Below, in pieces: positions 39,171 through 49,680 of a stretch of DNA of 55,196 nt; within the stretch, counting starts at the first letter, position 1; each line of letters starts with the position of its first letter. The stretch spans positions 2,172,505 through 2,227,700 of the forward strand of contig NZ_KI911557.1 of the NCBI RefSeq assembly GCF_000515215.1, read 5' to 3'. Position numbers and translations under genes: made by a program. The notes beneath the pieces were generated by a model that saw nothing but the letters and a program-made list of their open reading frames with translations, ran no database searches and was not told where the DNA came from. Source of the DNA: Methylomonas sp. 11b (lineage in GTDB: Bacteria > Pseudomonadota > Gammaproteobacteria > Methylococcales > Methylomonadaceae).

Positions 39171-39205
39171 TGTGATTGACATCACACAAAGACACAGAAT
39201 ACAGT
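39171..39205 (+). promoter_or_regulatory. CRP-like palindrome overlapping an aqpZ promoter
   Basis: TGTGA-N6-TCACA occurs perfectly at 39171-39186. The sequence TTGACA (39176-39181) inside it serves as a -35 box, with TACAGT (39200-39205) 18 bp on as -10. The aqpZ start is at 39284 with AGGAG just ahead. A CRP-type regulator bound here would cover the -35, so repression is as likely as activation. Confidence 0.5.
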
Positions 39206-39283
39206 GCGCTAGCCGATTGATTATTAAACAAAAAACAAGTGATCGATGACAGGCACAACAATAACAACACACAGGAGAGTCAT

Positions 39284-39973
39284 ATGAAAAAATATGTTGC
39301 CGAGTCCTTTGGGACATTTTGGTTAGTTCTTGGTGGCTGCGGAAGTGCGGTATTGGCGGCGGCGTTTCCGAATGTGGGCATTGGCTTACTCGGCGTTTCA
39401 CTGGCGTTCGGTTTGACGGTGCTGACCATGGCTTACGCCATCGGTCATATCTCCGGTTGCCACCTCAATCCGGCGGTGTCGGTCGGCCTTTGGATGGGCG
39501 GCCGATTTCCAGCCAATCAATTGTTGCCTTATATCGTCTCACAGGTGATCGGTGCGATTGCCGCCGGCGGCGTGTTGTATTTAATCGCCAGCGGCAAGGC
39601 CGGCTTTGATGTGGCGGCGGGATTTGCCTCCAACGGTTACGGCGAACATTCGCCAGGCGGCTACTCCTTGTTATCCGCGCTGATTACCGAAGTGGTGATG
39701 ACCATGATGTTTTTACTGATCATCCTTGGTGCCACCGACGCCCGCGCTCCGGCAGGCCTGGCACCTATCGCCATTGGCCTTGGTTTAACGTTGATTCACC
39801 TGATCAGCATTCCGGTCACCAACACTTCAGTCAATCCAGCGCGCAGCCTGGGTGTGGCGGTTTACGTCGGCGACTGGGCCTTGGCGCAACTCTGGCTATT
39901 CTGGCTGGCACCGATTATTGGCGCGGTTTTAGGCGCGTTGGTTTATCGCTTTATCGGCAGCCCGGACGAGTAA
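39284..39973 (+). CDS. aqpZ: Aquaporin Z
   Basis: The protein has 229 residues from the ATG at 39284, with AGGAG at 39273 (an in-frame upstream start at 39239 lacks a ribosome site). Six membrane segments and the two NPA boxes ([14 protein letters not shown] and SVNPARSLG) are clear; narrow-filter residues look like water channels rather than glycerol facilitators. Length and start [12 protein letters not shown] fit AqpZ. Confidence 0.95.
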   Translation: MKKYVAESFGTFWLVLGGCGSAVLAAAFPNVGIGLLGVSLAFGLTVLTMAYAIGHISGCHLNPAVSVGLWMGGRFPANQLLPYIVSQVIGAIAAGGVLYLIASGKAGFDVAAGFASNGYGEHSPGGYSLLSALITEVVMTMMFLLIILGATDARAPAGLAPIAIGLGLTLIHLISIPVTNTSVNPARSLGVAVYVGDWALAQLWLFWLAPIIGAVLGALVYRFIGSPDE

Positions 39974-40012
39974 CCCTGAGCTTACTTGAGCGCAGATCAG
40001 CAACCCTTCATA

Positions 40013-40074
40013 ATTCCCGCGAAAGCGGGAATCCATTGTGGCACCGGGGCTCCCGCCTGCGCGGGAGCGACAAT
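40013..40074. repeat. Paired palindromes of REP type
   Basis: Two hairpins, 40013-40032 (ATTCCCGC/GCGGGAAT, GAAA loop) and 40049-40068 (GCTCCCGC/GCGGGAGC, CTGC loop), about 16 bp apart. TTCCCGC-GAAA-GCGGGAA units are common interspersed repeats. May stop transcription after aqpZ. Confidence 0.7.
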
Positions 40075-40149
40075 ATTAGGGCCGGATTAATTCAGGCATC
40101 GCCGACTGGCCACCTTTCTTGAAATCAAAATTTCGCCAGCGATTCCGAT

Positions 40150-41070
40150 ATGGATATAAAAACCTACAAAGGCCGATCGAATGTATCCGGCGCCATTGCC
40201 CTAAATGACCGTTACTTCATCGTTGCGGACGACGAAGACAACGAACTCAGCGTATTCGACAAACACGCAGAAAAAGCCCTAAAGCCGGCAATTGCCCTGT
40301 CAGAAGTTTTCGATGGCGAAATCAAAGACGGCAAGCATCAGGAAATCGATCTGGAAGGCGGCGCGCGCATTGGCGAGGTCTATTTCTGGATAGGCTCGCA
40401 CAGCACCAACAGCGAAGGCGACGAACGGCCGGCTAGGCGGCGCTTATTCGGCATCCATCTAACCGAAATCGAACCGGGCAAATTCAGCGCCCAGCGTTAT
40501 GGGTCGATTTACACACAATTAATCGCAGACCTAAAGCAGGACAAACGCTTTGCCCGCTATGACTGGGAACAAGCCGAACGTATACCACCCAAAGACACGG
40601 GCGGCTTGAGTATCGAAGGCTTGGCGGCCACCCCTGAGCACGGCTTATTAATCGGCTTTAGAAACCCGCTAGCCGGCGGCAACACCGAAAACGGCTACCT
40701 AAAAAACGGCAAAGCCATCCTGGTACACTTACTCAATCCATTGGCACTGCTACAAGGCCAAGCCGCGCAATTCGCCGAGCCAATAGAATTGGATTTAGAC
40801 GGCTTAGGCATCCGCGACATCGCCTGGCACCAAGACCACCTATACCTAATCGTCGCCGGACCTTTCCATGCTAACGAAAAGCGGCTGGAGAAACATTGGT
40901 TGTATTTATGGGATAGTGCTTCAGGAGAGCTGGAGCGGCTGGAGCATATCGATCTGGGAGATTTGAATATCGAAGCAGCGTTCTTTTTTCCGAGCCAGAA
41001 TGATCGTGTCGAATTGCTAACTGACGATGGCGCAAAGAAGGAATTTCAATGCATTTCGGTGACGCTTTAG
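40150..41070 (+). CDS. DUF3616 domain protein
   Basis: The protein has 306 residues. Beta-propeller-like pattern of the DUF3616 family: VSGAIALNDRYFIVADDEDN at the start, DLEGGARIGEVYFWIGSHS, GGLSIEGLAATPEHGLLIGFRNPL, and GIRDIAWHQDHLYLIVAGP. No signal peptide. Function is not known to me. Single gene in an intergenic repeat-rich stretch. Confidence 0.75.
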   Translation: MDIKTYKGRSNVSGAIALNDRYFIVADDEDNELSVFDKHAEKALKPAIALSEVFDGEIKDGKHQEIDLEGGARIGEVYFWIGSHSTNSEGDERPARRRLFGIHLTEIEPGKFSAQRYGSIYTQLIADLKQDKRFARYDWEQAERIPPKDTGGLSIEGLAATPEHGLLIGFRNPLAGGNTENGYLKNGKAILVHLLNPLALLQGQAAQFAEPIELDLDGLGIRDIAWHQDHLYLIVAGPFHANEKRLEKHWLYLWDSASGELERLEHIDLGDLNIEAAFFFPSQNDRVELLTDDGAKKEFQCISVTL

Positions 41071-41247
41071 CCAAAACCGGCTTTATCAAACAGACCTTAG
41101 AAGCTAAGCATAAACAGTATTCTTTCTCCTGAATCGGGACGAAGGATTCAAATCTGCTCTGCAATTCTGTTAGGATTAAAACCTTGTATTACCTGCCTGG
41201 AATAGGCACACAGAAATCCTAAATTACTAGTTAGGCAATTTGAAACG

Positions 41248-41589
41248 ATGTTTTCACTTAGAACATTAACTTGGTTTTGTTTGCTTGTTAGCGGTTATGC
41301 TAGCTTGTGGTTATTTGTCATCGGCCCAGGCCCGCTCATTACAAGCTTTTTATTTTACACAATGGGCTTGTTTTTCATTCCTGCATTTTTGCTGCAAATA
41401 TTTGGCGCGCCTATGTTTATAGATGATGGCATTTTTCCTACCCCAACTACAGTTGGCTGGGTAATTACAAGTATATTTGCCACCATTGTTTTTTGGATTA
41501 TAGCATGGGGCTTTGCACGCCTAACCCAACGATTAACCGGAACTAGAGCTAGCAGGAGGTTACGCGATAAAGCCGGGCCAGCCGGTTAA
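41248..41589 (+). CDS. Hypothetical small membrane protein
   Basis: The protein has 113 residues with three hydrophobic segments (about residues 5-25, 31-52 and 69-90) and a basic C-terminus (RLTGTRASRRLRDK). No motif or family recognised. The gene is AT-richer than the neighbours, a hint of recent arrival. Confidence 0.6.
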   Translation: MFSLRTLTWFCLLVSGYASLWLFVIGPGPLITSFLFYTMGLFFIPAFLLQIFGAPMFIDDGIFPTPTTVGWVITSIFATIVFWIIAWGFARLTQRLTGTRASRRLRDKAGPAG

Positions 41590-41609
41590 CTCAGAGCGTC
41601 GCGATTAAT

Positions 41610-42011
41610 ATGAACTCTGTTTCAATTAAATCATGCGATAACTCCACTACATTGAGCTTTCGGCTGTTGGGAAGCACAAGCGATGCAATTGATTTTGTTG
41701 CTTCGATTTCTGGCGCGCCGTTCATTGGAGAAGTTCAATCAACAACATATTTTTCGGGCCCACCTAGTCTCCTATTCCGAGAAATGGCTGAATCATGGAA
41801 AGGATGGAAAGGTGAGAAGGTATGGTCCGCACTCGACGGCGAACTCTATCTCTCTGCGGCGACCACATCCCTTGGTCACGTCACTTTGAAAATTGAAATG
41901 ACGGAGCAATCTGCTGATTTTAAACTTTATGCATCTCTTGGTTTAGAGGCGGGGCAATTAGAGGATATATACAACGATATTGCGTCCGTATTCCCACTAA
42001 ATGACCTTTAG
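41610..42011 (+). CDS. DUF6228-family protein
   Basis: The protein has 133 residues. The middle MAESWKGWKGEKVWSALDGELYL (about residues 58-80), followed by GHVTLKIEM, matches the DUF6228 pattern of a Trp-Gly-Trp core and GELxL. No catalytic residues are obvious and no signal. It is 20 bp after the membrane protein gene, and both are AT-richer than their neighbours, so they may travel together. Confidence 0.65.
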   Translation: MNSVSIKSCDNSTTLSFRLLGSTSDAIDFVASISGAPFIGEVQSTTYFSGPPSLLFREMAESWKGWKGEKVWSALDGELYLSAATTSLGHVTLKIEMTEQSADFKLYASLGLEAGQLEDIYNDIASVFPLNDL

Positions 42012-42113
42012 TTCTTAGTGCACCCTACAGACTGGTTGGAGCAATAGCGGAAACCCAAAGCGAGCGATGAATTTGGGGGCGGTTCTGTCCCATATGCCGC
42101 GCCGAGTACCGGA

Positions 42114-42285
42114 GCTTTTGATAGGAATCGCCCGCTAGGGGTGCGGCATGGATGCCGCACGTTGCCGAAGGGACAGGAAGCCCCTTTCGGCAACCCCTAT
42201 CAAAAGCGAGGAACGCAGGGGAAAAGCGGCTTCCGGGCCGCCTTTTCTTTGGATACTTTCTTTTGGCGGAGCAAAAGAAAGTATC
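42114..42285. repeat. Large nested palindrome element
   Basis: Outer arms 42114-42125 and 42196-42207 (GCTTTTGATAGG and its complement) enclose an inner hairpin (42141-42160) and another pair GTTGCCGAAGGG/CCCCTTTCGGCAAC (42161-42194). A separate 14-bp perfect palindrome, GATACTTTCTTTTG with CAAAAGAAAGTATC (42252-42265 and 42272-42285), follows. Together with low-complexity flanks, this looks like a dispersed repeat that fills 42012-42669. Frames inside it do not code. From about 42312 to 42669 I see no gene. Confidence 0.65.
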
Positions 42286-42669
42286 TCGCCCGCCGGTGCG
42301 AGAACCGGCCTTAAATCAAGGCTCGCGAAAGCGAAACATCATCCAAACAAACCTACACACCCCGCGTGGGCACAAAGCTCGCGCCCGCGCCAACAAAGCC
42401 AACGTAGACCCCAGCACCACAACAACCGCAACCAAAAAATTTGGATTTAAACTAACAACGCCGACTTCGATAATCGCATAGCCAAACAACATCCAAACAC
42501 AGCAAACCAGCAGCCCTATCAGCTTTTTTATCCCAGCTTGTTCATTTTTGCTACAGTTCCCCTTAAGATACGACTAAATAACTAAAAAATGAATGCTTGA
42601 AATGTTCGAACGGCGTGGTAACTTTAGCCACTTAACCATAATAATAACTAGCTTAAGAGGAAACATCGC

Positions 42670-43215
42670 ATGAGCCTTGACGAAAACAACAACGAGACCG
42701 AAGCCCAAAATCAAGCTGAAGAGCCTAGGCAACCGGAAACAGCTCCAGCCTCTGATTCCGCCGCCGCGGCGAAAGATGCGGCCGGCAATGTTATCGCTAA
42801 CCTGCTGGCCCTGAAAGAATCCAACCCTAAAGTATTTTTTGGCGGTGTCGGCGCAGTTGCATTGATCGTGGTAGCCGTGTTTATGGGCGGCGGGTCTGAT
42901 GCCAAATTGCCGGTTCACCAAGCGAAAGCCATGGTCCCCGGACAAAACTACGTGTTGAAAAGCCCCAATACTTACGATCCTAATGCAACTGTCAGATTAG
43001 TCGCTGTCCCCGGCTCCATGGCGGCTTACGATGATACCGAAGAAAATGATCGTGACGGCGCGTGCAAACACATGCCGCTTAATACTCCTGTCAAACTGAT
43101 CCAAGCTCAGGCAGATACTACCGATAAAAATGTTCTGTGGGCTGAAGTAGAGATCACTGAATCCGGCGAATGCCAAGGCCGAAAAGCCTGGACTTCGGCA
43201 ATAAACCTGCAATAA
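42670..43215 (+). CDS. Single-pass membrane protein with SH3-like C-terminal domain
   Basis: The protein has 181 residues. Residues 1-45 are acidic and Ala-rich; a membrane segment follows at about 55-76 (FFGGVGAVALIVVAVFMGG); then a soluble domain with YVLKSPNTYDPNATVRLVAVPGSM, CKHMPLNTPVKLIQAQ, LWAEVEITESGEC and GRKAWTSAINLQ. The Trp and two Cys suggest a periplasmic SH3-like fold. I do not recognise a known protein. It precedes the tRNA cluster. Confidence 0.6.
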   Translation: MSLDENNNETEAQNQAEEPRQPETAPASDSAAAAKDAAGNVIANLLALKESNPKVFFGGVGAVALIVVAVFMGGGSDAKLPVHQAKAMVPGQNYVLKSPNTYDPNATVRLVAVPGSMAAYDDTEENDRDGACKHMPLNTPVKLIQAQADTTDKNVLWAEVEITESGECQGRKAWTSAINLQ

Positions 43216-43265
43216 CTGTTGACACAAAAAAATATCTTTTTATAATACGCAGGATAGTAAGCCAA

Positions 43266-43341
<76 letters not shown>

Positions 43342-43346
43342 AATTT

Positions 43347-43376
43347 AAAAAGCCGCGGCAAATCGCGGCTTTTTTT
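43347..43376 (+). terminator. Terminator after first tRNA-Gly
   Basis: AGCCGCG/CGCGGCT hairpin with a 6-nt loop and six or more T. It lies between tRNA-Gly and tRNA-Cys, so the two may be separately transcribed. Confidence 0.85.
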
Positions 43377-43390
43377 ATTGTCCTTATAAA

Positions 43391-43464
43391 GGCTGCGTAG
43401 CAAAATGGTTATGCAGCGGCCTGCAAAGCCGTATATACCGGTTCGATTCCGGTCGCAGCCTCCA
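43391..43464 (+). tRNA. tRNA-Cys (GCA)
   Basis: Acceptor GGCTGCG/CGCAGCC, anticodon loop CTGCAAA (GCA), T arm GGTTCGATTCC, CCA encoded. 74 nt. Confidence 0.97.
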
Positions 43465-43477
43465 TTACTATATTTCT

Positions 43478-43553
<76 letters not shown>

Positions 43554-43558
43554 AATTT

Positions 43559-43587
43559 AAAAAGCCGCGATTTATCGCGGCTTTTTT
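43559..43587 (+). terminator. Terminator after second tRNA-Gly
   Basis: AGCCGCGA/TCGCGGCT hairpin, loop TTTA, six T. Near copy of the first terminator. Confidence 0.88.
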
Positions 43588-43678
43588 ATTGTCCGAAGAT
43601 AAGTACATTCCTCATCATGGACAAATTAGAAAGCAGAGCCGACTGAAAAATCAGCCGGCCGCCATCGACAACACTACA

Positions 43679-46600
43679 TCACACCAAAACCCGCTCAATA
43701 CCGCCTTTGCTGACGCGTTCCAGATACCCGGTCATCCAGTTTTCACCCAATACATGCTTGGCGATTTCCACTACGATGTAATCCACTTCCATCTGATCGA
43801 CCTCGTCCTCAAAGCGCTGCAAACCTTGCATGCACGACGGACAGGAGGTCAACATCTTCACCGCGCCGTCGTAGCCATCGGTACGCAATTTCGCCGTATC
43901 TTTTTGCAATTCTTCAGCCTTGCGAAAGCGAATTTGCGTGGAAATATCCGGCCGCGCCACCGCCAAAGTGCCCGACTCGCCACAGCAACGCTCGGATTTG
44001 GCGACCGGCGCGCCAATCAACTGATTGACCACTTTCATCGGATCTTGCTGTTTAAACGGACTATGACACGGGTCGTGATAGAGATAACGCGCACCATTGA
44101 CGCCTTCCAGCCTGACGCCTTTTTCCAGCAGATATTCGTGAATATCGATCAAGCGACAACCGGGAAAAATTTTCTCAAATTCGTAATCCTGTAACTGGTC
44201 CTGGCAAGTACCACAACTAACCACCACGGTTTTGATATCCAAATAATTCAGCGTATTGGCGACACGATGAAACAATACGCGATTATCGGTGGTGATTTTC
44301 TGCGCCTTATCGAACTGGCCGCCCGCCCGCTGCGGATAGCCGCAGCACAAATAACCGGGCGGCAATACAGTTTGTACGCCAATCTCGTACAACATGGCCT
44401 GCGTCGCCAAACCGACTTGCGAGAACAAGCGCTCGGAACCACAACCGGGGAAATAAAACACCGCTTCGGAATCGGTCCGGGTTTTAGCGTGATCGCGAAT
44501 GATGGGCACGATTTGTCCGTCTTCGATGTCCAGCAACGCCCGCGCCGTTTTTGTCGGCAAATCGCCAGGCATTTTCCGATTCATGAAATGAATCACCTGT
44601 TCGCGCACCGGCGGCTTGCCGACCGTAGCCGGCGGCTGCGCGATCTGCGCTTTGCTCCACGGTTTCAACAGCGTATTGCCGATGCGTTGCGCCTTGTAAG
44701 TCCAGTCGATCATCGCCGTCCGCATCGCCTTGACGGTGTTCGGGCTAGATGCGGTCAAAAATGCGATGGCCATGGTTTTGGCCGGATTGAAGCTTTGTTT
44801 GCCCATCTTGCGCAGCAGATTGCGCATATTCATCGACACATCGCCGAAATCGATGTCCACCGGGCACGGATTGAAGCATTTGTGGCAGACCGTGCAATGA
44901 TCGGCGACGTCTTCGAACTCTTTCCAATGGGTAATCGAAATCCCGCGCCGGGTTTGTTCTTCGTACAAAAACGCTTCGATCAATAACGAAGTCGCCAAAA
45001 TCTTATTGCGCGGCGAATACAACAAATTGGCCGGCGGCACATGCGTTGAACAAACCGGCTTGCATTTGCCGCAACGCAGACAATCCTTCACCGAATCGGA
45101 AATCGCGCCGATGTCGCTCTGCTGCATGATCAGCGATTCGAAGCCCATCAAACTGAACGAGGTAGTGTAAGCAGAGCGCAAATCCGCACCCGGCATCAAC
45201 TTGCCGCGATTGAAACGGCCTTCCGGGTCGATGCGGTTTTTATACGCATGAAAATCGGCTAATTCGTCCTCGGTCAAGAATTCGTACTTGGTGATGCCAA
45301 TACCGTGCTCGCCGGAAATCGCCCCGCCCAGCGAACGCGCCAAAGCCATAATCCGCGCCACGGCGGCATTGGCTTCTTGCAACATTTCGTAATGATCGGA
45401 GTTGACCGGCAAATTCGTATGCACATTGCCGTCACCGGCATGCATGTGTAAAGCCACAAAAACACGACCGCGCAGGACCTCTTTATGCAAAGCCTCGATG
45501 CGCTCGACAATAGGCCGGAAATTATCGCCTTCAAAAATTTCCCGCAAGCGTGGCAGTAATTCCTGCTTCCACGACACCCGCAGCGAGTAATCCTGCAAGC
45601 GATGAAACAGAACCGGCTCGGCGGCGCGATTGCTCAGTTCGCCGACCTGGATACCTTGTGACTCGAAGGCTTTTTCGGCTTCGGCCAACGGCAAATCCAG
45701 ACTGTCGTATATCCATTGCCAACGCGCTTTTACCGTGCCCACCGCATCCAAAGCCAAGACTCTGCGCTCGTCCAGCAGCTCCGACTTGTTCACACCTTCT
45801 TCATAGGCTCGTAACGGCAGATCGCCGCTCAGCAATTCGGTTAAGGCTTTGCACAAGCGCAATTTATTGTTTAGCGACAATTCGATATTGATACGCTCGA
45901 TACCATCGCAATAGTCGCCCATGCGCGGCAAGGGGATCACCACATCTTCGTTGATTTTAAAGGCGTTGGTATGTCTGGCAATCGCCGCTGTCCGACCACG
46001 ATCCAGCCAGAATTTTTTACGGGTTTCCGGATTGACGGCAATAAAGCCCTCGGCTCCGCGCGCATTGCATATTCGCACCACTTCCGACGCCGCCATGGCC
46101 ACCTGGTTTTCATCGTCGCCGACAATGTCGCCGATCAATACCATTTTCGGCCGGCCGTGGCGCTTAGCTTTGGTGGCATAGCCAACAGCCTTCACGTAGC
46201 GTTCGTCCAGATGCTCCAGACCGGCCAACATGACCCGATTCGCCCCTTCTTTCGGCAAATCAGCCAGATAATCGCGAATCTCGACTATCGACGGCACAGC
46301 CTCGCGCACCTGCCCGAAAAACTCCAGGCAAAACGTGCGGCTAACCGGCGGCATTTCATGCAGAATCCAGCGCGCGGAGGTGATGATGCCATCGCAGCCT
46401 TCTTTTTGAATCCCCGGCAGACCGCCGAGAAATTTGTCGGTCACATCCTTCCCCAGCCCGGTCTTGCGGAAAAAGCTGCCGGAAATTTCCAGCGTTTCTT
46501 CACCCAGCAATTGTTTACCGCTGGCATCGAAACGTCTCAGCAAAAACCCGGCTTTGCCTTGTTCGTGGATCTTGCCCAGATTGTGATTCAGGCGCTCGAC

Positions 46601-47605
46601 TTCCAACCAATTGCCGTCCGGCGTCACCATCCGCCAGGACGCTAAATTGTCCAACGCAGTCCCCCACAATACGGCTTTTTTACCGCCAGCATTCATCGCA
46701 ATATTGCCGCCGATACACGATGCATCCGCGGAAGTCGGGTCACAGGCGAACACCAAGCCGGCCTGTTCGGCGATTTCCATTACTCGTCTAGTGACTACAC
46801 CGGCACCGGTGTGGATCGTCGCATAGGTGCTGTCCACGCCCGGCAATAGCGTGTGCCGGTCAACTTGCCCCATCGCCAGCAGCTTTTCGGTATTGATCAC
46901 TGCGGAATAAGCATTGAGGGGCACCGCGCCACCGGTGTAACCCGTACCGCCGCCGCGGGGGATGATAGTCAGACCCAATTCGATGCAGCCGCGCACCAAA
47001 TGCCCGACCTCATCTTCGGAGGTCGGGTACAGCACCACGAACGGATACTCCACCCGCCAGTCGGTGGCGTCGGTAACGTGACTGACCCGGGCGAAACCGT
47101 CGAAGCCAATATTATCTTTACGAGTGTATTGCGACAACAGCGTCAGCACGCTGCGACGCAGTTGCGCGGTGCGTTCGAAATGGGCTTCGAATTCATTCAC
47201 CGCCTGATGGGCCGCAGCAATCAATTGTCCCACGCGCTCGGCCCGCTCGGCGTGTTGGTTCTCCAACTCGGTTTGCCGGCCTTCCATCTGCCCCAGACGA
47301 TGCCGCAAGGCTTGTAACAAGGCGCGCCGCCGCTTGGCGTTATCGAGCAGATCGTCTTCGAGATAGGGGTTGCGCTGCACCGCCCAAATATCGCCCAATA
47401 CTTCGTAAAGCATCCGCGCGGAACGCCCGGTGATCCGCTCGTCGCGTAGCGAATCAAGCACCCACCACATGTCTTCGCCCAGCAGGCGAATTACGATCTC
47501 GCGATCAGAAAACGAAGTGTAGTTATAAGGAATTTCCCGCAGTCGCGCGGGCGTTGCATCATCGGATACTGGGAATAATTGGGAAGCCACTGGCAATCGG
47601 CGCAT
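43679..47605 (-). CDS. Giant FAD-linked / Fe-S oxidoreductase (DUF3683 family)
   Basis: The protein has 1308 residues. N-terminus (about 1-190) is the DUF3683 region with [21 protein letters not shown]. Then a GlcD-like FAD domain (about 190-800) with [36 protein letters not shown] and [21 protein letters not shown] stretches. Next two 4Fe-4S motifs, [11 protein letters not shown] and [12 protein letters not shown] (about 880-960), then GlpC-type Cys boxes: [23 protein letters not shown] and [10 protein letters not shown] (about 1100-1260). Such enzymes oxidise 2-hydroxy acids such as D-lactate or glycolate. The substrate is unknown here. Alone on the minus strand. Confidence 0.88.
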   Translation of the reverse strand: MRRLPVASQLFPVSDDATPARLREIPYNYTSFSDREIVIRLLGEDMWWVLDSLRDERITGRSARMLYEVLGDIWAVQRNPYLEDDLLDNAKRRRALLQALRHRLGQMEGRQTELENQHAERAERVGQLIAAAHQAVNEFEAHFERTAQLRRSVLTLLSQYTRKDNIGFDGFARVSHVTDATDWRVEYPFVVLYPTSEDEVGHLVRGCIELGLTIIPRGGGTGYTGGAVPLNAYSAVINTEKLLAMGQVDRHTLLPGVDSTYATIHTGAGVVTRRVMEIAEQAGLVFACDPTSADASCIGGNIAMNAGGKKAVLWGTALDNLASWRMVTPDGNWLEVERLNHNLGKIHEQGKAGFLLRRFDASGKQLLGEETLEISGSFFRKTGLGKDVTDKFLGGLPGIQKEGCDGIITSARWILHEMPPVSRTFCLEFFGQVREAVPSIVEIRDYLADLPKEGANRVMLAGLEHLDERYVKAVGYATKAKRHGRPKMVLIGDIVGDDENQVAMAASEVVRICNARGAEGFIAVNPETRKKFWLDRGRTAAIARHTNAFKINEDVVIPLPRMGDYCDGIERINIELSLNNKLRLCKALTELLSGDLPLRAYEEGVNKSELLDERRVLALDAVGTVKARWQWIYDSLDLPLAEAEKAFESQGIQVGELSNRAAEPVLFHRLQDYSLRVSWKQELLPRLREIFEGDNFRPIVERIEALHKEVLRGRVFVALHMHAGDGNVHTNLPVNSDHYEMLQEANAAVARIMALARSLGGAISGEHGIGITKYEFLTEDELADFHAYKNRIDPEGRFNRGKLMPGADLRSAYTTSFSLMGFESLIMQQSDIGAISDSVKDCLRCGKCKPVCSTHVPPANLLYSPRNKILATSLLIEAFLYEEQTRRGISITHWKEFEDVADHCTVCHKCFNPCPVDIDFGDVSMNMRNLLRKMGKQSFNPAKTMAIAFLTASSPNTVKAMRTAMIDWTYKAQRIGNTLLKPWSKAQIAQPPATVGKPPVREQVIHFMNRKMPGDLPTKTARALLDIEDGQIVPIIRDHAKTRTDSEAVFYFPGCGSERLFSQVGLATQAMLYEIGVQTVLPPGYLCCGYPQRAGGQFDKAQKITTDNRVLFHRVANTLNYLDIKTVVVSCGTCQDQLQDYEFEKIFPGCRLIDIHEYLLEKGVRLEGVNGARYLYHDPCHSPFKQQDPMKVVNQLIGAPVAKSERCCGESGTLAVARPDISTQIRFRKAEELQKDTAKLRTDGYDGAVKMLTSCPSCMQGLQRFEDEVDQMEVDYIVVEIAKHVLGENWMTGYLERVSKGGIERVLV

Positions 47606-47703
47606 AGGAAGTCATAATGCGCCGAATTCTAGCATGGCAGCGGGTAGCGCATGATCGAAAAATCCGCTTACAAACCGCGAAATATCTGAGGTTAATCGAT
47701 TGG

Positions 47704-49371
47704 CTAATTGAATCTGAGCTTCTCGCGCAAACTCTGCAAGCCCTTGTGCACAGGATTAACTTCCAAGCCTTCCTGCACCTTTTTCAATGCCTCCGAGCGG
47801 TCGTTCTTTTCGTAAAACTCCCACGCCTGCTGTTCCAGCGTATCGGCGATTTTATTGATACCGTCCACAGCCGCTTTATTGTAAGGATCGATTTTCAAAA
47901 CCTCCTGGTAGGCCCAGAACGCGTTGCTACCGGTCGGCGCGGTGAGATAACCGACATCGAAATGGATGTCCGCCAACTCCAGCAAATCTTTGATTTTTTG
48001 GTTTTGCTCTGGATTGAGCTCAACGGCAACTTTTACCACTTCGGTAGCTGTTTGTTTTTCGTTTAAGGTCCAATAGACGTTCAAGCCAATCAAACAGGCT
48101 ATAAACAATGCTGTTGACCATAAGCCGTAATATACCGAGGTATGCGGACCGATGGCGGTCAAAAACTCATCGATACTGGCGCTACGATCCTCCTGCCTAA
48201 AGGCCAGAGCCTTTTGCAATCCTTTCCATTGCCGCCGCTTCAGCTGAGCGATGGGTTTGGGCTGTAAATTGACTTCCATGGCTTTTTCCGCCGACAGCCG
48301 GCCAAACGGATGCTTGCCACTCAACAATTCGTAAGTGATACAGGCCAAGGCATAAATATCGTCGCGCGGATCGGGATCGCTATTTTGCAGTTGTTCCAAA
48401 CTGGCATAGGCCGGGGTCATCGCGCCCAGCGACCGGGCATTAAATATCGTCGCGTCGTGGCCGTCTTTTTCACTACGGCCAATGGCGCAGGCGATCCCGA
48501 AATCCAGCACGCGGATTTCGCCGTCGTCACCGACAAACACGTTGCCCGGTTTAAAGTCGGAGTGAACGATATTTTTTTTATGCGCGTGCGCCAAGGCTTC
48601 TGACATCGCGCTGATGATAGGCCAGGCTTTTTTGAAGGGTAAGCCGCTGTCGACATGCTCACGGATCAAGTGACTGAGCGGCTTGCCCTGCAAGTACTCC
48701 ATCGACATAAACACGTGAGTGCCGTCCCGATCAAAGTCGTAGACTTTAATAATATTGGGGTGAGACAGGGTTTGCGCACGCTTGGTCTCCCGCTGCAAGG
48801 CCACCAACGCCATCGGATTGAATTGAAAATCCTGGTTCAACACTTTTAAAGCCACGAACGGCTCTTTATCCGCGGCCTCCACTTTGCGCAAGTCGGTGGC
48901 TTTAAACACCATACCCATGCCGCCCACCCCGAGCAATTCTTCGAGCACAAAACGACCTTTCAAGGTGCTGCCGACTGTCAGCTCGGCGCGCGGCTGCGAG
49001 GGGTCCAAACCTTGCAATAAGGATTCGGTCGTCAATGTAGGTGTTTGCGTAGCGGGTGAAACCGGCAGTACCGTCGCCGATTTAGCCGGCGCGGAAACTA
49101 TACTGGTCGCATCGTCTTGATTGGATACCCGCGAGGGCGCCATTTGGGTTTGCTCGCCGGCAATCCGGGTTTCGTCTTGCATAGCAGCTTGCAAACCGCG
49201 ATAAACATCCGCGCCAATTTTTCCGTTCCGATATTCGTTTTCCAAGAATTGTCGAGCTGCATCTAAAACCTGTTCGGGTTCCGCGCTTAACGCGGCTGCC
49301 ACGGCCAATAAATCTTCATAGGCTAGTTGAGCCTGCTGAAAGGCTTTCAATGCGAGCTCGAATCTGGACAT
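47704..49371 (-). CDS. Membrane-anchored Ser/Thr protein kinase with TPR-like C-terminus
   Basis: The protein has 555 residues from ATG 49371 (an ATG 9 bp upstream is also possible). Residues 1-140 form a helical region and a Thr/Pro/Ala-rich linker. Kinase domain (about 130-405): GVGGMGMVFKATD, VALKVLN (Lys), HSDFKPGN (His270, Asp272), LDFGIA. The catalytic Arg of HRD is Ser here, so it is a non-RD kinase. One membrane segment (about 412-432) then an outer, TPR-like part (about 450-555). Faces the autotransporter divergently. Confidence 0.85.
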   Translation of the reverse strand: MSRFELALKAFQQAQLAYEDLLAVAAALSAEPEQVLDAARQFLENEYRNGKIGADVYRGLQAAMQDETRIAGEQTQMAPSRVSNQDDATSIVSAPAKSATVLPVSPATQTPTLTTESLLQGLDPSQPRAELTVGSTLKGRFVLEELLGVGGMGMVFKATDLRKVEAADKEPFVALKVLNQDFQFNPMALVALQRETKRAQTLSHPNIIKVYDFDRDGTHVFMSMEYLQGKPLSHLIREHVDSGLPFKKAWPIISAMSEALAHAHKKNIVHSDFKPGNVFVGDDGEIRVLDFGIACAIGRSEKDGHDATIFNARSLGAMTPAYASLEQLQNSDPDPRDDIYALACITYELLSGKHPFGRLSAEKAMEVNLQPKPIAQLKRRQWKGLQKALAFRQEDRSASIDEFLTAIGPHTSVYYGLWSTALFIACLIGLNVYWTLNEKQTATEVVKVAVELNPEQNQKIKDLLELADIHFDVGYLTAPTGSNAFWAYQEVLKIDPYNKAAVDGINKIADTLEQQAWEFYEKNDRSEALKKVQEGLEVNPVHKGLQSLREKLRFN

Positions 49372-49628
49372 GGCAAACAACAGTCAGGGAAAGTGTAAGG
49401 ATTTTAGCCGAAGAGCTTGTTCGTGTCGCTGCAATTGCCCTTTACGGTCTAAAAACCTCCAGCCCCAAAATCGGCCGGGATAAATCCCGCCCAGGCCCGG
49501 AAAATTCGTTCCACCACTGCATTTGCTACTTCCCGAGCCTAACGGTCATCAGAAATTTACTGACCACGATTGAGCATGAACAAGCTCGATTGGTCTATGC
49601 CGAATCTCCAAACAAAATTTAATTACTA

Positions 49629-49655
49629 TTGAAAACATCGACATGCATCTATAAT
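49629..49655 (+). promoter_or_regulatory. Candidate autotransporter promoter
   Basis: TTGAAA (49629-49634), 15-bp spacer, perfect TATAAT (49650-49655), ending 26 bp before the gene. The spacer is short. The rest of the 309-bp spacer from the kinase start shows no gene. Confidence 0.5.
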
Positions 49656-49680
49656 AAGTTGCAAAAATTATTTCGGATAA

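Noticed and set aside
42148..42481. Two overlapping frames in the palindromic repeat
   Set aside because: Both translate the repeat itself; such frames are commonly mis-annotated.
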